Made by a program: the position numbers and the translations under genes. Shown here piece after piece: positions 1 to 8,340 of a stretch of 34,873 bases of DNA. The stretch covers positions 47,168 through 82,040 of the forward strand of contig PBBT01000003.1 in the NCBI GenBank assembly GCA_002717725.1, written 5' to 3'. How positions within the stretch are numbered: position 1 is the stretch's first letter; each line of letters starts with the position of its first letter. The notes under the pieces are model-generated. The model worked only from the letters and a program-made list of their open reading frames with translations, was not told the origin of the DNA and made no database searches. The DNA comes from Chloroflexota bacterium. Lineage in GTDB: Bacteria > Chloroflexota > Dehalococcoidia > SAR202 > UBA6927.

Positions 1-45
1 GATGCTTAGTATTGTATGCAGAATAGAAAATCAGGAGGATCCTAG

Positions 46-270
46 ATGTTAGGTAAAACGAAAAAAATGGTTGGAGTAGAATCTGAATTGGGAAGACCGC
101 TCGAAAAAGTACTTCCTGAAATGGTAACTGAACTTGGATTGTCTGCTACTGCAGACGAACTAGAGGTTAGTAAAGCTACATTAAGTTATTGGTTATTGAA
201 ACTTGGTATAAACGTTAGGCGAGTTGCATTGGCTCCTGGAGAAACTCTAGAAATCAAAAGAGTCTCTTAA
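46..270 (+). CDS. Small helix-turn-helix protein
   Basis: A 74-aa protein whose middle (about residues 33-54, TADELEVSKATLSYWLLKLGI) reads as a classic helix-turn-helix: a short helix, a turn and a recognition-type helix rich in S/T/W. It is probably a small DNA-binding regulator, but no operator or partner is visible. The start is well supported: a perfect AGGAGG lies at 33-38, 7 nt before the ATG. Upstream sequence is cut by the window edge, so its operon is unknown. It converges on smpB, and a hairpin follows the stop. The specific family is not recognised. Confidence 0.7.
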   Translation: MLGKTKKMVGVESELGRPLEKVLPEMVTELGLSATADELEVSKATLSYWLLKLGINVRRVALAPGETLEIKRVS

Positions 271-297
271 TACGTACCAATCGGAATTCTTAAGCTT

Positions 298-327
298 AGG
301 CGCTGACTAACTATGTTATCAGCGTCT
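298..327. terminator. Hairpin between convergent genes, overlapping the smpB stop
   Basis: The stem pairs CGCTGA(c)TAAC at 301-311 with GTTATCAGCG at 315-324. It has one bulged C (307), a 3-nt loop (TAT), and outer pairs extending to 298/327. Only a short T run (327-329) follows on the plus strand and there is no T tract on the minus strand, so an intrinsic terminator is likely but not textbook. The smpB stop (319-321, minus strand) lies inside the 3' arm. Confidence 0.55.
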
Positions 328-765
328 TTGTGCTTCACGGGCTTCTTTTGATCTTTCCGAATCGATCATTGCCTTCCGTTTATCATACCTTTTCCTACCT
401 TTTCCCAACCCCAATTCTATCTTTGCAACATGATTGCGAATATATAATCTCAAGGGTACTAAAGTCAGCCCACTAGTAGAAACTTGCTGAATCAACCTTC
501 TAATTTGGTTCTTATGCAAAAGTAGTTTGCGCTCTCTAACAGGATCATGGTTATTAATATTACCTGCTTCATAAGATGCTATATGAGCATTGGTAAGCCA
601 AATTTCACCATTGCTAGGTTTGGCGTAAGATTGAGCTATATTTACTCTTCCATCTCGAATAGACTTAATTTCTGTACCAGTCAAAACAATCCCTGCTTCA
701 AAAGATTCGAGAATCTCATAGTCATAGCGTGCCCTACGATTTTTAGAAATTACGCGATCCATCAT
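319..765 (-). CDS. smpB: SsrA-binding protein SmpB
   Basis: This 148-aa protein is of normal length for SmpB, the tmRNA partner that rescues stalled ribosomes by trans-translation. The beta-barrel hallmarks are visible: an N-terminal NRRARYDYEILESFEAGIVLTG, then GTEIKSIRDG (about 30-39), and the basic GKGRKRYDKR (121-130) leading into the C-terminal tail that enters the decoding site. It lies 22 nt downstream of the S41 protease gene on the same strand and is probably co-transcribed with it. The start has two adjacent ATGs. No tmRNA gene is visible in the window. Confidence 0.97.
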   Translation of the reverse strand: MMDRVISKNRRARYDYEILESFEAGIVLTGTEIKSIRDGRVNIAQSYAKPSNGEIWLTNAHIASYEAGNINNHDPVRERKLLLHKNQIRRLIQQVSTSGLTLVPLRLYIRNHVAKIELGLGKGRKRYDKRKAMIDSERSKEAREAQRR

Positions 766-787
766 ATTATTCCAATCATACGGTCTA

Positions 788-2068
788 TTATCTTTGAGAA
801 GATTTTAATTCCTGTTGCAGAATCTGTATAGCCATATTAGTTTGCTCTGATTCCAATTCTCTTCTATCTGTAATTCCAGAAACTTCTATATCTGGATCTA
901 ATCCTTCTCCATGAATGAGACGACCTGCAGGAGTATACCAATGAGCAACTGTTATATACAAACCTGCACCATTACTTAATGGTCTCAAAATACTAACACT
1001 TCCTTTCCCAAAAGTTGTATCTCCAACAACTTTTCCTCTGTTGGTATCCTGAACAGCTCCCACCAAAATTTCACTCGCACTTGCACTATATTCATTAGCA
1101 AGAACAACTAATGGAATATCAAATGCCGGAATATCATCTCGTGCAATCCATTCTCTTTTATTTCCGGAACCATCAATTTCTGACAAAATCAAGCCATCTT
1201 CAACGAACAAGCTAACAACATCTACTGAAGAACGTAAAAGCCCCCCTGGATTATCTCTGACATCGATAATTAATCCCTCTGAACCTGCATCAATTACCTG
1301 GTTTATAGCAAGATATAATTTTTCTGCAGTATCAGCGAAGAAATCTGTTACCCGAATGTGGGCAATTTCATCACCTGGGTTGCTACGTACTAAAACACTT
1401 TCTAAAGGAATCTCATCTCTGGTAATTGAAATTTCGACTGGATCAATATCTCCAAGATGCAATATTCCCAATAAAACTGCAGTGCCTCTAGGACCTCTAA
1501 TCAATGTAATAGCATCCAATAAACTCTTATCTTCTAATAAGACACCATCAACAGATAGAATAGTATCTCCCGCACGAATGCCTGCAGCTTCAGCAGGTCC
1601 ACCTTCAATAGGTGAAACGATCACAATCTTCCCATCACGAGTTGATTGAACGTGAGCACCAATACCCTCAAATTTACCTTGAAGATCTTCACTATTAATT
1701 TCGTGACGTGCAGCACTCACATATGCAGTATGAGGATCATCTAGTTCCGCCAACATTCCATTGATTGCAGCCTCAGCAAATTCTTCAGCTGAAAATTCAC
1801 TGCTTGCAACATGATCACGAGTCAAATGAGCCCAAACTTCCCAAATAATTAATAACTCTTCAGGGACTTCACTAGGAGCTCGCAGAGGCTCCTCAGCAGG
1901 GACAAATAGTGGTATAGATATACCCGACTCTAAATCTGAAGATAGAACTGAATGATCCTTCTCCAAATCAGAAGAAGTTTTAAAGGGATTAGAAGAACCC
2001 TCACCACACGAGAGAGTCAAGAGCGTAACAAAGGCGAATGAAAATAAAATTTTTAACTTATGGAACAA
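788..2068 (-). CDS. S41 C-terminal processing protease, predicted lipoprotein
   Basis: A carboxy-terminal processing protease (Prc/CtpA, MEROPS S41). From the TTG at 2068 it is 426 aa. A lipoprotein signal peptide (KLKILFSFAFVTLLTLSC) ends in a lipobox Cys21, so it should be anchored outside the membrane. A PDZ domain lies at about 125-210 (GIGAHV, GPAEAAGIRAGD). The catalytic dyad is Ser330 in YSASASE and Lys355 in TFGKGS, with the usual 25-residue spacing. The open frame extends to 2302, but that would overlap the divergent gene at 2248. The TTG has a GGAG 6 nt upstream and yields a textbook signal peptide. An ATG at 2119 is the alternative start. Confidence 0.9.
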   Translation of the reverse strand: MFHKLKILFSFAFVTLLTLSCGEGSSNPFKTSSDLEKDHSVLSSDLESGISIPLFVPAEEPLRAPSEVPEELLIIWEVWAHLTRDHVASSEFSAEEFAEAAINGMLAELDDPHTAYVSAARHEINSEDLQGKFEGIGAHVQSTRDGKIVIVSPIEGGPAEAAGIRAGDTILSVDGVLLEDKSLLDAITLIRGPRGTAVLLGILHLGDIDPVEISITRDEIPLESVLVRSNPGDEIAHIRVTDFFADTAEKLYLAINQVIDAGSEGLIIDVRDNPGGLLRSSVDVVSLFVEDGLILSEIDGSGNKREWIARDDIPAFDIPLVVLANEYSASASEILVGAVQDTNRGKVVGDTTFGKGSVSILRPLSNGAGLYITVAHWYTPAGRLIHGEGLDPDIEVSGITDRRELESEQTNMAIQILQQELKSSQR

Positions 2069-2101
2069 AAAAGACTCCGCAACTAACAATTTGTCATTTA
2101 T

Positions 2102-2130
2102 ATTATCTATACAAACCATCTGCAAAACAA
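2102..2130 (-). promoter_or_regulatory. Candidate promoter for the S41 protease-smpB unit
   Basis: On the minus strand, TTGTTT (2125-2130) and GATAAT (2102-2107) are separated by 17 nt. Transcription would start near 2095. That is downstream of the ATG at 2119 and upstream of the TTG at 2068, which supports the TTG start. The -35 box is weak. Confidence 0.35.
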
Positions 2131-2247
2131 CCACATATAGTAAAAATATTATTTTTTTCAAAATTTTCAAATTTACAGGAATCCCATGCGATAGAAATTT
2201 TGAAAAAATAATATTACAATGTTGAAACAAGAGAGATTGAGGTAACA

Positions 2248-3132
2248 ATGACAAATGAAAGTAAGCGCCGAAGGCTTTCAAGGCCTTATCCGCAATTTCC
2301 ATTAAAAGACATTGAACGTATTCCGAAACTTATACATTCAGCACGAAACGGGAATATCATGGACTCGCAAAAACTAGCAAAAGCGATGTCTAAAACCCCC
2401 AAAAGTAGCGAATATATAATGATGATCAACGCCGCAATAGCATACGGATTGGTGTCAGGAAAATATAATACTGAAATAACTATTTTACCACTGGCAGAAA
2501 AAATCGTTGCACCAAAAAACGAAACAGAACGAAAAATGGGATTGGTAGAAGCAGCACTAAACCCACAAATATTTCAATCGCTTCGCGAACTAATACAAGA
2601 TGAAAAACTTCCTAAAGACTCCTACATAAAAAATATCCTAGAGCGTGAAATAGATATTCACCATGACCTTACAGAAGAGTGCTTAAGAATTTTTAAAGAA
2701 AACTCAGAATACGCAAATATATTCAATAGACAAGCATCTTTAAAGGAGATAAGAAAACCAGAAAGATCGGAAAACACATTAGTAGAATCAAAAGAAACGA
2801 GCACAAAACAAACTCTAATATACATCAAGCACAAAAACTCGACAGCAGAGAAAATTAAGACATTATATGAATCATTGGGATTAAATTGTATATCCATAAA
2901 CGAACAAGATGTGACTGGAAATGAATTGTCTGAAGAAATAAAAAGAAAACTCAAATTATGCAACTCAGCGATAATAGAAAAAAATGAAGATAAAATCAGT
3001 CATCAAATTTTTGGAGCAGTATCGGTACTTTATGACGAAAAGGTCATAATAGTGGCGGAAAGCAATTTTGAAACACACGAATTTATAAATAAACTCAAGT
3101 CAAAAAACATCATCGAAATATCCCAAAAATGA
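2248..3132 (+). CDS. Winged-helix-like protein with TIR-like C-terminal domain
   Basis: A 294-aa protein with two parts. Residues 1-170 (YPQFPLKDIERI, then KTPKSSEY, YGLVSG, LPLAEKIVAP) resemble a family of bacterial and archaeal proteins with an N-terminal winged-helix-like region. I recall that family from memory and have not searched for it. Residues 171-190 are a charged linker. Residues 191-294 alternate beta strands and helices (LIYIKHKN, LYESLGLNCISINEQ, FGAVSVLYDEKVIIVAE) like the TIR-like nucleotide-binding fold of PF10137. The Glu expected near the ElG motif is not apparent (HQIFGAVS), so enzymatic activity is doubtful. The start has GAGG 5 nt upstream. Codons are strongly A-ended and the gene stands alone, suggesting an accessory gene. 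A signalling or defence role is inference only. Confidence 0.6.
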   Translation: MTNESKRRRLSRPYPQFPLKDIERIPKLIHSARNGNIMDSQKLAKAMSKTPKSSEYIMMINAAIAYGLVSGKYNTEITILPLAEKIVAPKNETERKMGLVEAALNPQIFQSLRELIQDEKLPKDSYIKNILEREIDIHHDLTEECLRIFKENSEYANIFNRQASLKEIRKPERSENTLVESKETSTKQTLIYIKHKNSTAEKIKTLYESLGLNCISINEQDVTGNELSEEIKRKLKLCNSAIIEKNEDKISHQIFGAVSVLYDEKVIIVAESNFETHEFINKLKSKNIIEISQK

Positions 3133-3195
3133 GAAATAGTAATATTACTTTACATAACATATATAGTGCGAATGTATATATTAGTGTAAATTTCT
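3132..3195. terminator. Bidirectional terminator-like palindrome between convergent genes
   Basis: The whole spacer between the two convergent stops can fold. AGAAAT (3132-3137) pairs with ATTTCT (3190-3195), TTTACA (3149-3154) with TGTAAA (3185-3190), and ATATATA (3159-3165) with TATATAT (3175-3181). It also contains a perfect 12-bp palindrome, AGTAATATTACT (3138-3149). The stem is AT-rich, so strength is uncertain. Confidence 0.5.
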
Positions 3196-3197
3196 GA

Positions 3198-4355
3198 TTA
3201 GAGCACCCTATCATTGATAGCCAAGATATCATCAATCTTAGCCAACATAGTGTTAAACCCATCGCTTTTTAATGCCGAAATTTTCACCGTTTCAATATTC
3301 CCCAAATTTGAAGAAAGAATATCAATTTTTGATTCGATAGCTTCATAATTTTTTTCTGAAATTAAATCCACTTTATTAAGAACTACCAATCGAGGCCTTC
3401 CAGATACATCTAAATCCTCTAATAGCGCTTCTACAACACGAGCTTGTTCTAACATATTTGGATGAGAAATATCCAAAACATGCAAAATTATGTCAGCTTC
3501 TAAAACCTCCTCTAAAGTTGCTCGAAATGCCGCAACTATAGATGTAGGGAGTTTTTGAATAAAACCAACTGTGTCTGTAAGCAAAGCATTATTACCCGAT
3601 GGTAAAAAAATCCTTCGCGTGACAGGATCCAAAGTTGAAAACATTCTGTTTTCGGCTAAAACCTCTGCATTAGTTAGTTGATTCAAAACAGTACTTTTGC
3701 CAGCATTTGTATAACCTACTAACGAAACTACCGGTATCCCATTTTCCTGCTGCCGTCTTTGGCGGTACTGTTGACGTCTTTTTCTCACATCTTCTATATT
3801 TTTACGTAATCTTTGAATACTGTTCCGAACAAGTCTTCTATCGGTCTCAATCTGAGTCTCGCCAGGCCCACGAGTTCCTATCCCTCCACCCAATCGCTCT
3901 AAATGACTCCACTGACCAGCTAATCTTGGAAGCAAATATTCCTCTTGAGCCAACCGAACTTGAATTCTACCCTCTTTAGTAATCGCCCTCCTAGCAAATA
4001 CATCCAAAATTAATGCAGTCCTATCAATTACTTTTACTCCAGTTTTAGAAAGTGCCAATTCTAAATTCTGCTGCTGAGTAGGACTTAATTCATCATCACA
4101 AATTAGTGTATTCACTTTTTTTTGAACAATAATATTTTCTAGAACTTTCAATTTGCCTTTACCAACATATGTATTGGTTGGAGAATTCAAGTTTTGTAAT
4201 TCCTGACCCACCACGCTTGCACCTGCCGACCTAGCAAGATCTCCCAACTCTAGCAGTGAATCTTTCGCAACCCACTTACTTTTATTACGAAGCTTAATAC
4301 CCAAGAGGAATGCTCTTTCTTTTACTCTTAAGTTATTTATAGTTCTTCTAGGCAT
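3198..4355 (-). CDS. hflX: GTPase HflX
   Basis: A 385-aa ribosome-associated GTPase that splits or rescues stalled ribosomes under stress. The N-terminal HflX domain contains the signature GPGETQIETDRR (163-174) and a basic coiled-coil segment (175-205, RKNIEDVRKRRQQYRQRR). The G domain has G1 GYTNAGKS (214-221), G3 DTVG (261-264) and G4 NKVD (327-330). It is the last gene of the eight-gene minus-strand operon, 38 nt after dapL. It ends in a palindromic spacer. Confidence 0.96.
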   Translation of the reverse strand: MPRRTINNLRVKERAFLLGIKLRNKSKWVAKDSLLELGDLARSAGASVVGQELQNLNSPTNTYVGKGKLKVLENIIVQKKVNTLICDDELSPTQQQNLELALSKTGVKVIDRTALILDVFARRAITKEGRIQVRLAQEEYLLPRLAGQWSHLERLGGGIGTRGPGETQIETDRRLVRNSIQRLRKNIEDVRKRRQQYRQRRQQENGIPVVSLVGYTNAGKSTVLNQLTNAEVLAENRMFSTLDPVTRRIFLPSGNNALLTDTVGFIQKLPTSIVAAFRATLEEVLEADIILHVLDISHPNMLEQARVVEALLEDLDVSGRPRLVVLNKVDLISEKNYEAIESKIDILSSNLGNIETVKISALKSDGFNTMLAKIDDILAINDRVL

Positions 4356-4393
4356 CTATGGATCTACAGATTTTAAACAAATTAATTGGAAAT

Positions 4394-5563
4394 TTATTTG
4401 TTCGGCAATTCAAATGCTCTTAGACGGTCCAATCCCAACTTGATTTGGTCATCGGTAGTAGTAATCGACAATCGAATATATCCCTCCCCGAAACTCCCAT
4501 AACCGGATCCAGGTGTTACAACCACATCACATTGCTCTAAAAGTAAACTTGTGAACTCTGCGGAGGTAAAACCATCAGGTATCCGAGCCCACACATATAA
4601 GCTAGCCTTAGGATCATCAACATGCATGCCTATGTCGCGAAGAGTCTGAATAATTAAATCTCTCCTCGATTGATATACCCGATTCCTATTATGAATTTCA
4701 TCCTGAGTCAAATTCAACGCTTCTATCGCCATATGTTGTATGGCTTGAGGAACTCCTGAATCCAAATTGGATTTTACAACCATTAATGCTTCTATCATTT
4801 CAGCATTTCCTACAGCCATGCCCACTCTCCATCCAGTCATATTAAAACTTTTTGACAAAGAGTGGAATTCCAGTCCAGCTGATTTAGCTCCATCATTTTG
4901 CAAAAAACTAACAGGCTTATAACCATCATAGGCAACTTCTGAATAGCATGCATCATGCATTACTGGAATATTATATTTTTGAGAAAAACGAACTACTTCT
5001 TCAAAATAGTTCAAGTCTGCAACAGCACCAGTTGGATTGTTAGGGTAATTCAACCACATCACTTTGGCAGCTTCCGAAACATCTGAAGGGATTCGTTCCA
5101 AATCGGGTAACCATCCATTCTTTTCAAATAAAGGCATCCACTCACACTCCCCCCCTGCAAACCAAGTTCCTACAGAATAAACTGGATATCCTGGATCTGG
5201 AACCAAGGCAATATCTCCAGGATCAATGAAACAAAGTGAAGCATGACCAATTCCCTCTTTTGCGCCTATTAGAGGCAAAACTTCGGTGTCAGGATCCAAA
5301 GAAACCGAAAATCTCTTTTCATACCATTCTGCGATCGCCCTGCGGAATTCTGGCAATCCATCCGTTTCCGGATACCTGTGATTAGGTGAATCAAGTGCCG
5401 TCTTCCTCAACTCATCAATTACAGGTTGAGGAGTCGGTATGTCAGGATCTCCTATTCCAAAGCTCACCACATCAATGCCTTGAGCTTTTTTCTCCGCAAT
5501 TTTCCGACTTATTTCAACAAATAAATACGGTGGAACTTTATCAATTCTGTTAGCTAATTTCAT
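4394..5563 (-). CDS. dapL: LL-diaminopimelate aminotransferase (class I/II PLP aminotransferase)
   Basis: A 389-aa fold-type I aminotransferase. Visible motifs are FGIGDPDIPTP (35-45), NYPNNPTG (172-179), the pyridoxal-phosphate Schiff-base Lys238 in SLSKSFNMTGWR, and a C-terminal substrate-binding Arg in GYIRLS. The protein resembles the DapL2 type found in Chloroflexota and others, which converts tetrahydrodipicolinate to LL-diaminopimelate in one step. Its position 101 nt downstream of dapF supports that assignment over a generic aspartate or alanine aminotransferase. Exact substrate remains inferred. Confidence 0.85.
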   Translation of the reverse strand: MKLANRIDKVPPYLFVEISRKIAEKKAQGIDVVSFGIGDPDIPTPQPVIDELRKTALDSPNHRYPETDGLPEFRRAIAEWYEKRFSVSLDPDTEVLPLIGAKEGIGHASLCFIDPGDIALVPDPGYPVYSVGTWFAGGECEWMPLFEKNGWLPDLERIPSDVSEAAKVMWLNYPNNPTGAVADLNYFEEVVRFSQKYNIPVMHDACYSEVAYDGYKPVSFLQNDGAKSAGLEFHSLSKSFNMTGWRVGMAVGNAEMIEALMVVKSNLDSGVPQAIQHMAIEALNLTQDEIHNRNRVYQSRRDLIIQTLRDIGMHVDDPKASLYVWARIPDGFTSAEFTSLLLEQCDVVVTPGSGYGSFGEGYIRLSITTTDDQIKLGLDRLRAFELPNK

Positions 5564-5664
5564 GATTCCCCTATCAATAGAAAATAAAACTTAGTTTTAA
5601 TTCATTACTTAAAATCTCTTATTAAAGAAACATCCTATCCGAGACACAAAGAATCGTAAAGGTC

Positions 5665-6525
5665 CTATGGCTGTAATGACCATTCACCTTCGAAAACTGT
5701 ATCAATAGGACCTTCCATTTCTACATTTCCTTCACCTGACCATCTAATAATCAAATTACCTCCAGGGAGCGAAACAATCACTTCATCATCTACCATCCCA
5801 AGTAAATGTGCTACCACTGCTACTGCACATGCGCCTGTACCACAAGCCTGGGTGATTCCAGAGCCTCTTTCCCATACACGAACATCAAGGCTGGTCCTAC
5901 TGATGAAATTCACTACTTCAAAGTTAACTCTATTTGGAAACATATGATGATGTTCAATAATTGGACCAATATCAAGTAAATTAAATTTGTCTATCGGTTC
6001 TTCTACAAATGCAACCGCATGAGGATTACCCATAGAAACACAGGAGATTTTTAAATTGTTATGATTTATAACTACTGGATATTCAAGTAATGGCTCATCA
6101 GAAGAGAAATTTTCCACCTTGACTGGAACCTGTGAAGGAGACAATACAGGCAATCCCATTGAAACCCGAGCACCAATCATACAATTGTGTTTAATGATAG
6201 GAAAAACTGAAAGTATCCCTGCTCCAGTTTCAACAACAACTTCCTTTTGTGAAATACTAATTGCTCCACAAGCCTGAGCAAAACCAACTAAACAGCGTAT
6301 CCCATTTCCACACATTTCACCTTCACTACCGTCTGAATTAAACATACGCATGCGAATATCACCAGTTTCGGAGTCTAATAACAAAATTAAACCATCCGAG
6401 CCCACACCTTTATGCCTATCACTAATATCTATGGAAAGACTACCCCAATTTTCTTCTTGTAAATTTCGAGCGTCTATAAACACATAATCGTTTCCGGCAC
6501 CATGCATTTTGGTAAATTTGATCAA
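5665..6525 (-). CDS. dapF: Diaminopimelate epimerase
   Basis: A 286-aa enzyme interconverting LL- and meso-diaminopimelate for lysine and peptidoglycan synthesis. It has N-terminal FTKMHGAGNDY and two catalytic cysteines, Cys72 (GEMCGNGIRC) and Cys228 (ACGTGACA), at the usual spacing. The start is a TTG at 6525 (MIKFTKMHG), preceded by a GGTGGTG tract. The next in-frame ATG (residue 7) would cut into the conserved first strand. It lies 65 nt after miaA in the operon and feeds the same pathway as dapL. Confidence 0.97.
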   Translation of the reverse strand: MIKFTKMHGAGNDYVFIDARNLQEENWGSLSIDISDRHKGVGSDGLILLLDSETGDIRMRMFNSDGSEGEMCGNGIRCLVGFAQACGAISISQKEVVVETGAGILSVFPIIKHNCMIGARVSMGLPVLSPSQVPVKVENFSSDEPLLEYPVVINHNNLKISCVSMGNPHAVAFVEEPIDKFNLLDIGPIIEHHHMFPNRVNFEVVNFISRTSLDVRVWERGSGITQACGTGACAVAVVAHLLGMVDDEVIVSLPGGNLIIRWSGEGNVEMEGPIDTVFEGEWSLQP

Positions 6526-6590
6526 ACACCACCACCATGAGTAAAATAGTCACAGTATTTTATCATAAAACACTAAAATCTCTGAATGAT

Positions 6591-7526
6591 TCAGTCAGAT
6601 TTATGGCTTAGAATCCAGTTTCTTGCAAATTCAATCGCTAAATCAAACGACTCAGTTGAATCAAACCAGTTTATTCTCTTATCATCCAGTCTAAACCAAT
6701 TATATTGGCCTCTAGCAAATCTATGTGTAGCAAATTTAATCCTCTCCACAGCAGTATCTAATGATAAGTCTCCATGTATATAAGATAGTAACTCTCTATA
6801 TCCTAAACTAGACATCGAGGGCAAATTTTCATCAATCCCATCATTGAGTAATGTTCGAACCTCTTCAATCCAACCAGAATTGATCATAAAATCCACCCTT
6901 TGATCAATCTTCAAATATAATTGATCCCTGGGTAAAGTTAATCCCACAATAAGAATCCTATTCCAAGGCTGATCAGTAGTAGAAATAAACCGTTCTTTCT
7001 GAGGATGAATTTTAAAAAATTCCTCTTTTTCAATTGCCCTAACAATTCTTCTAGGATTTTTAGGATCAACTTTTTCAAATGCATCCATACTCAAATCTTT
7101 TAAAATGTCCAACAATTCCTCTACAGAAAATGAATACAATTGGGATCTGCGTTCGTCGTTTGGTGGTACATCAGAAATGTCCCAATTTTCCAATAAGCCC
7201 CAAATATACTGACCAGTACCTCCAACCAATATTGGCAATTTCGATTTAGAAAACACAGCATTGATAGAAATTATGGCATCATTCTTAAATTGCGCTAAAT
7301 TATATATTTTCTTAGGGTCAACAATATCGACTAAATCATGCTCTATCAATTTTCTAGTATTCATATTGGGTTTAGCAGTACCTATATCCAAACCCTTATA
7401 CACTTGCCTACTATCGGCACTAATAATTTCACCATTCAATTGCGAAGCAAGTTCAATGGAATATTCAGTCTTACCAACACTGGTAGGCCCTACTACTACA
7501 ACTAATGGAAAATCTTTTGTGGTCAC
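6591..7526 (-). CDS. miaA: tRNA dimethylallyltransferase MiaA
   Basis: A 311-aa enzyme adding a dimethylallyl group to A37 of tRNAs reading UNN codons. The P-loop GPTSVGKT (13-20) is followed by IISADSRQVYKGLDIGTAKP, and ARGQYNWFR lies near the C-terminus. The start is GTG, overlapping the tpiA stop by one base (TAGTG), so translation is probably coupled. An upstream polyprenyl synthase in the same operon could make prenyl substrate in the wider pathway. Confidence 0.97.
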   Translation of the reverse strand: MTTKDFPLVVVVGPTSVGKTEYSIELASQLNGEIISADSRQVYKGLDIGTAKPNMNTRKLIEHDLVDIVDPKKIYNLAQFKNDAIISINAVFSKSKLPILVGGTGQYIWGLLENWDISDVPPNDERRSQLYSFSVEELLDILKDLSMDAFEKVDPKNPRRIVRAIEKEEFFKIHPQKERFISTTDQPWNRILIVGLTLPRDQLYLKIDQRVDFMINSGWIEEVRTLLNDGIDENLPSMSSLGYRELLSYIHGDLSLDTAVERIKFATHRFARGQYNWFRLDDKRINWFDSTESFDLAIEFARNWILSHKSD

Positions 7527-8314
7527 TAGACTAAAACATCCGAATCATTTTGTTTGTTAACAATTTTAACAATTTCAGAAAATAATTTTGCATTTAAACT
7601 GTTAGACCCCACTAGCACCCCATCTATCGCAGGAATTGAAACAATTTCTGAAACATTGTCTACAGAAACACTCCCACCATAAATCACCCGTATATCATTG
7701 GAGAACGTCTCATCAAAAATATCACTAAGAATTCGTCTAATCTCAAATGTGATTTGTTGTAAATAATGTGTTGATGCAGGGATTCCTGTGCCAACAGCCC
7801 ACAAGGGTTCATAGGCTACTATTAAAGAGGATGTATTAATTTTTTGCGTTTTGGTTAGTATTGAATTGAGTTGATTATCAATATATTCAATGGATTTGCC
7901 TGAACCATAAACTTCTAGCGGTTCCCCAACACACAAAATTGTATTTAAGCCGATAGAATGCGCGCGTATACATCTCTCTGCAATAGTAGAATCAGTCTCA
8001 GAATAAAAATTCCTTCGTTCACTATGGCCTAAAATAGTATAATCACAAAATTGTGATAGCATTTCAGCTGAAATTTCTCCAGTAAATGAACCATTAACAT
8101 TGTTAGAAATGTTTTGCCCTCCTAACAATAGAGAACTATTCATTTCAGAAACAAAAGTCGCTAAAGAGTCTATATATAGGGATGGAGGGAAAATTACAAC
8201 TTCAGTTTTTTTTGAAAATTCTGAAGTCATTGCATGAATTTGCGTAAAAATTTCTAAGGCTTCATGGAAATTTAGGTTCATTTTCCAATTACCACCAACA
8301 AATGGAGTATTCAT
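7526..8314 (-). CDS. tpiA: Triosephosphate isomerase
   Basis: A 262-aa TIM barrel interconverting dihydroxyacetone phosphate and glyceraldehyde 3-phosphate. Catalytic residues are Lys11 in GGNWKMN, His97 in GHSERR and Glu169 in AYEPLWAVGTG, with the phosphate loop YGGSV near the end. I chose the ATG at 8314 because AGGTG lies just upstream. The GTG at 8320 would add two residues. It follows pgk by 26 nt, the usual glycolytic pairing. Neither gap nor eno is in the window. Confidence 0.97.
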   Translation of the reverse strand: MNTPFVGGNWKMNLNFHEALEIFTQIHAMTSEFSKKTEVVIFPPSLYIDSLATFVSEMNSSLLLGGQNISNNVNGSFTGEISAEMLSQFCDYTILGHSERRNFYSETDSTIAERCIRAHSIGLNTILCVGEPLEVYGSGKSIEYIDNQLNSILTKTQKINTSSLIVAYEPLWAVGTGIPASTHYLQQITFEIRRILSDIFDETFSNDIRVIYGGSVSVDNVSEIVSIPAIDGVLVGSNSLNAKLFSEIVKIVNKQNDSDVLV

Positions 8315-8340
8315 AATCACCTATAAATATTATAATATTT

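Noticed and set aside
547..831. Plus-strand ORF opposite smpB
   Set aside because: It is antisense to smpB and its low-complexity product matches nothing recognisable.
2069..2302. The S41 protease frame extended to 2302 (504 aa)
   Set aside because: It would overlap the divergent gene starting at 2248 and bury the lipoprotein signal peptide. The TTG at 2068 has a Shine-Dalgarno and yields a standard lipobox.
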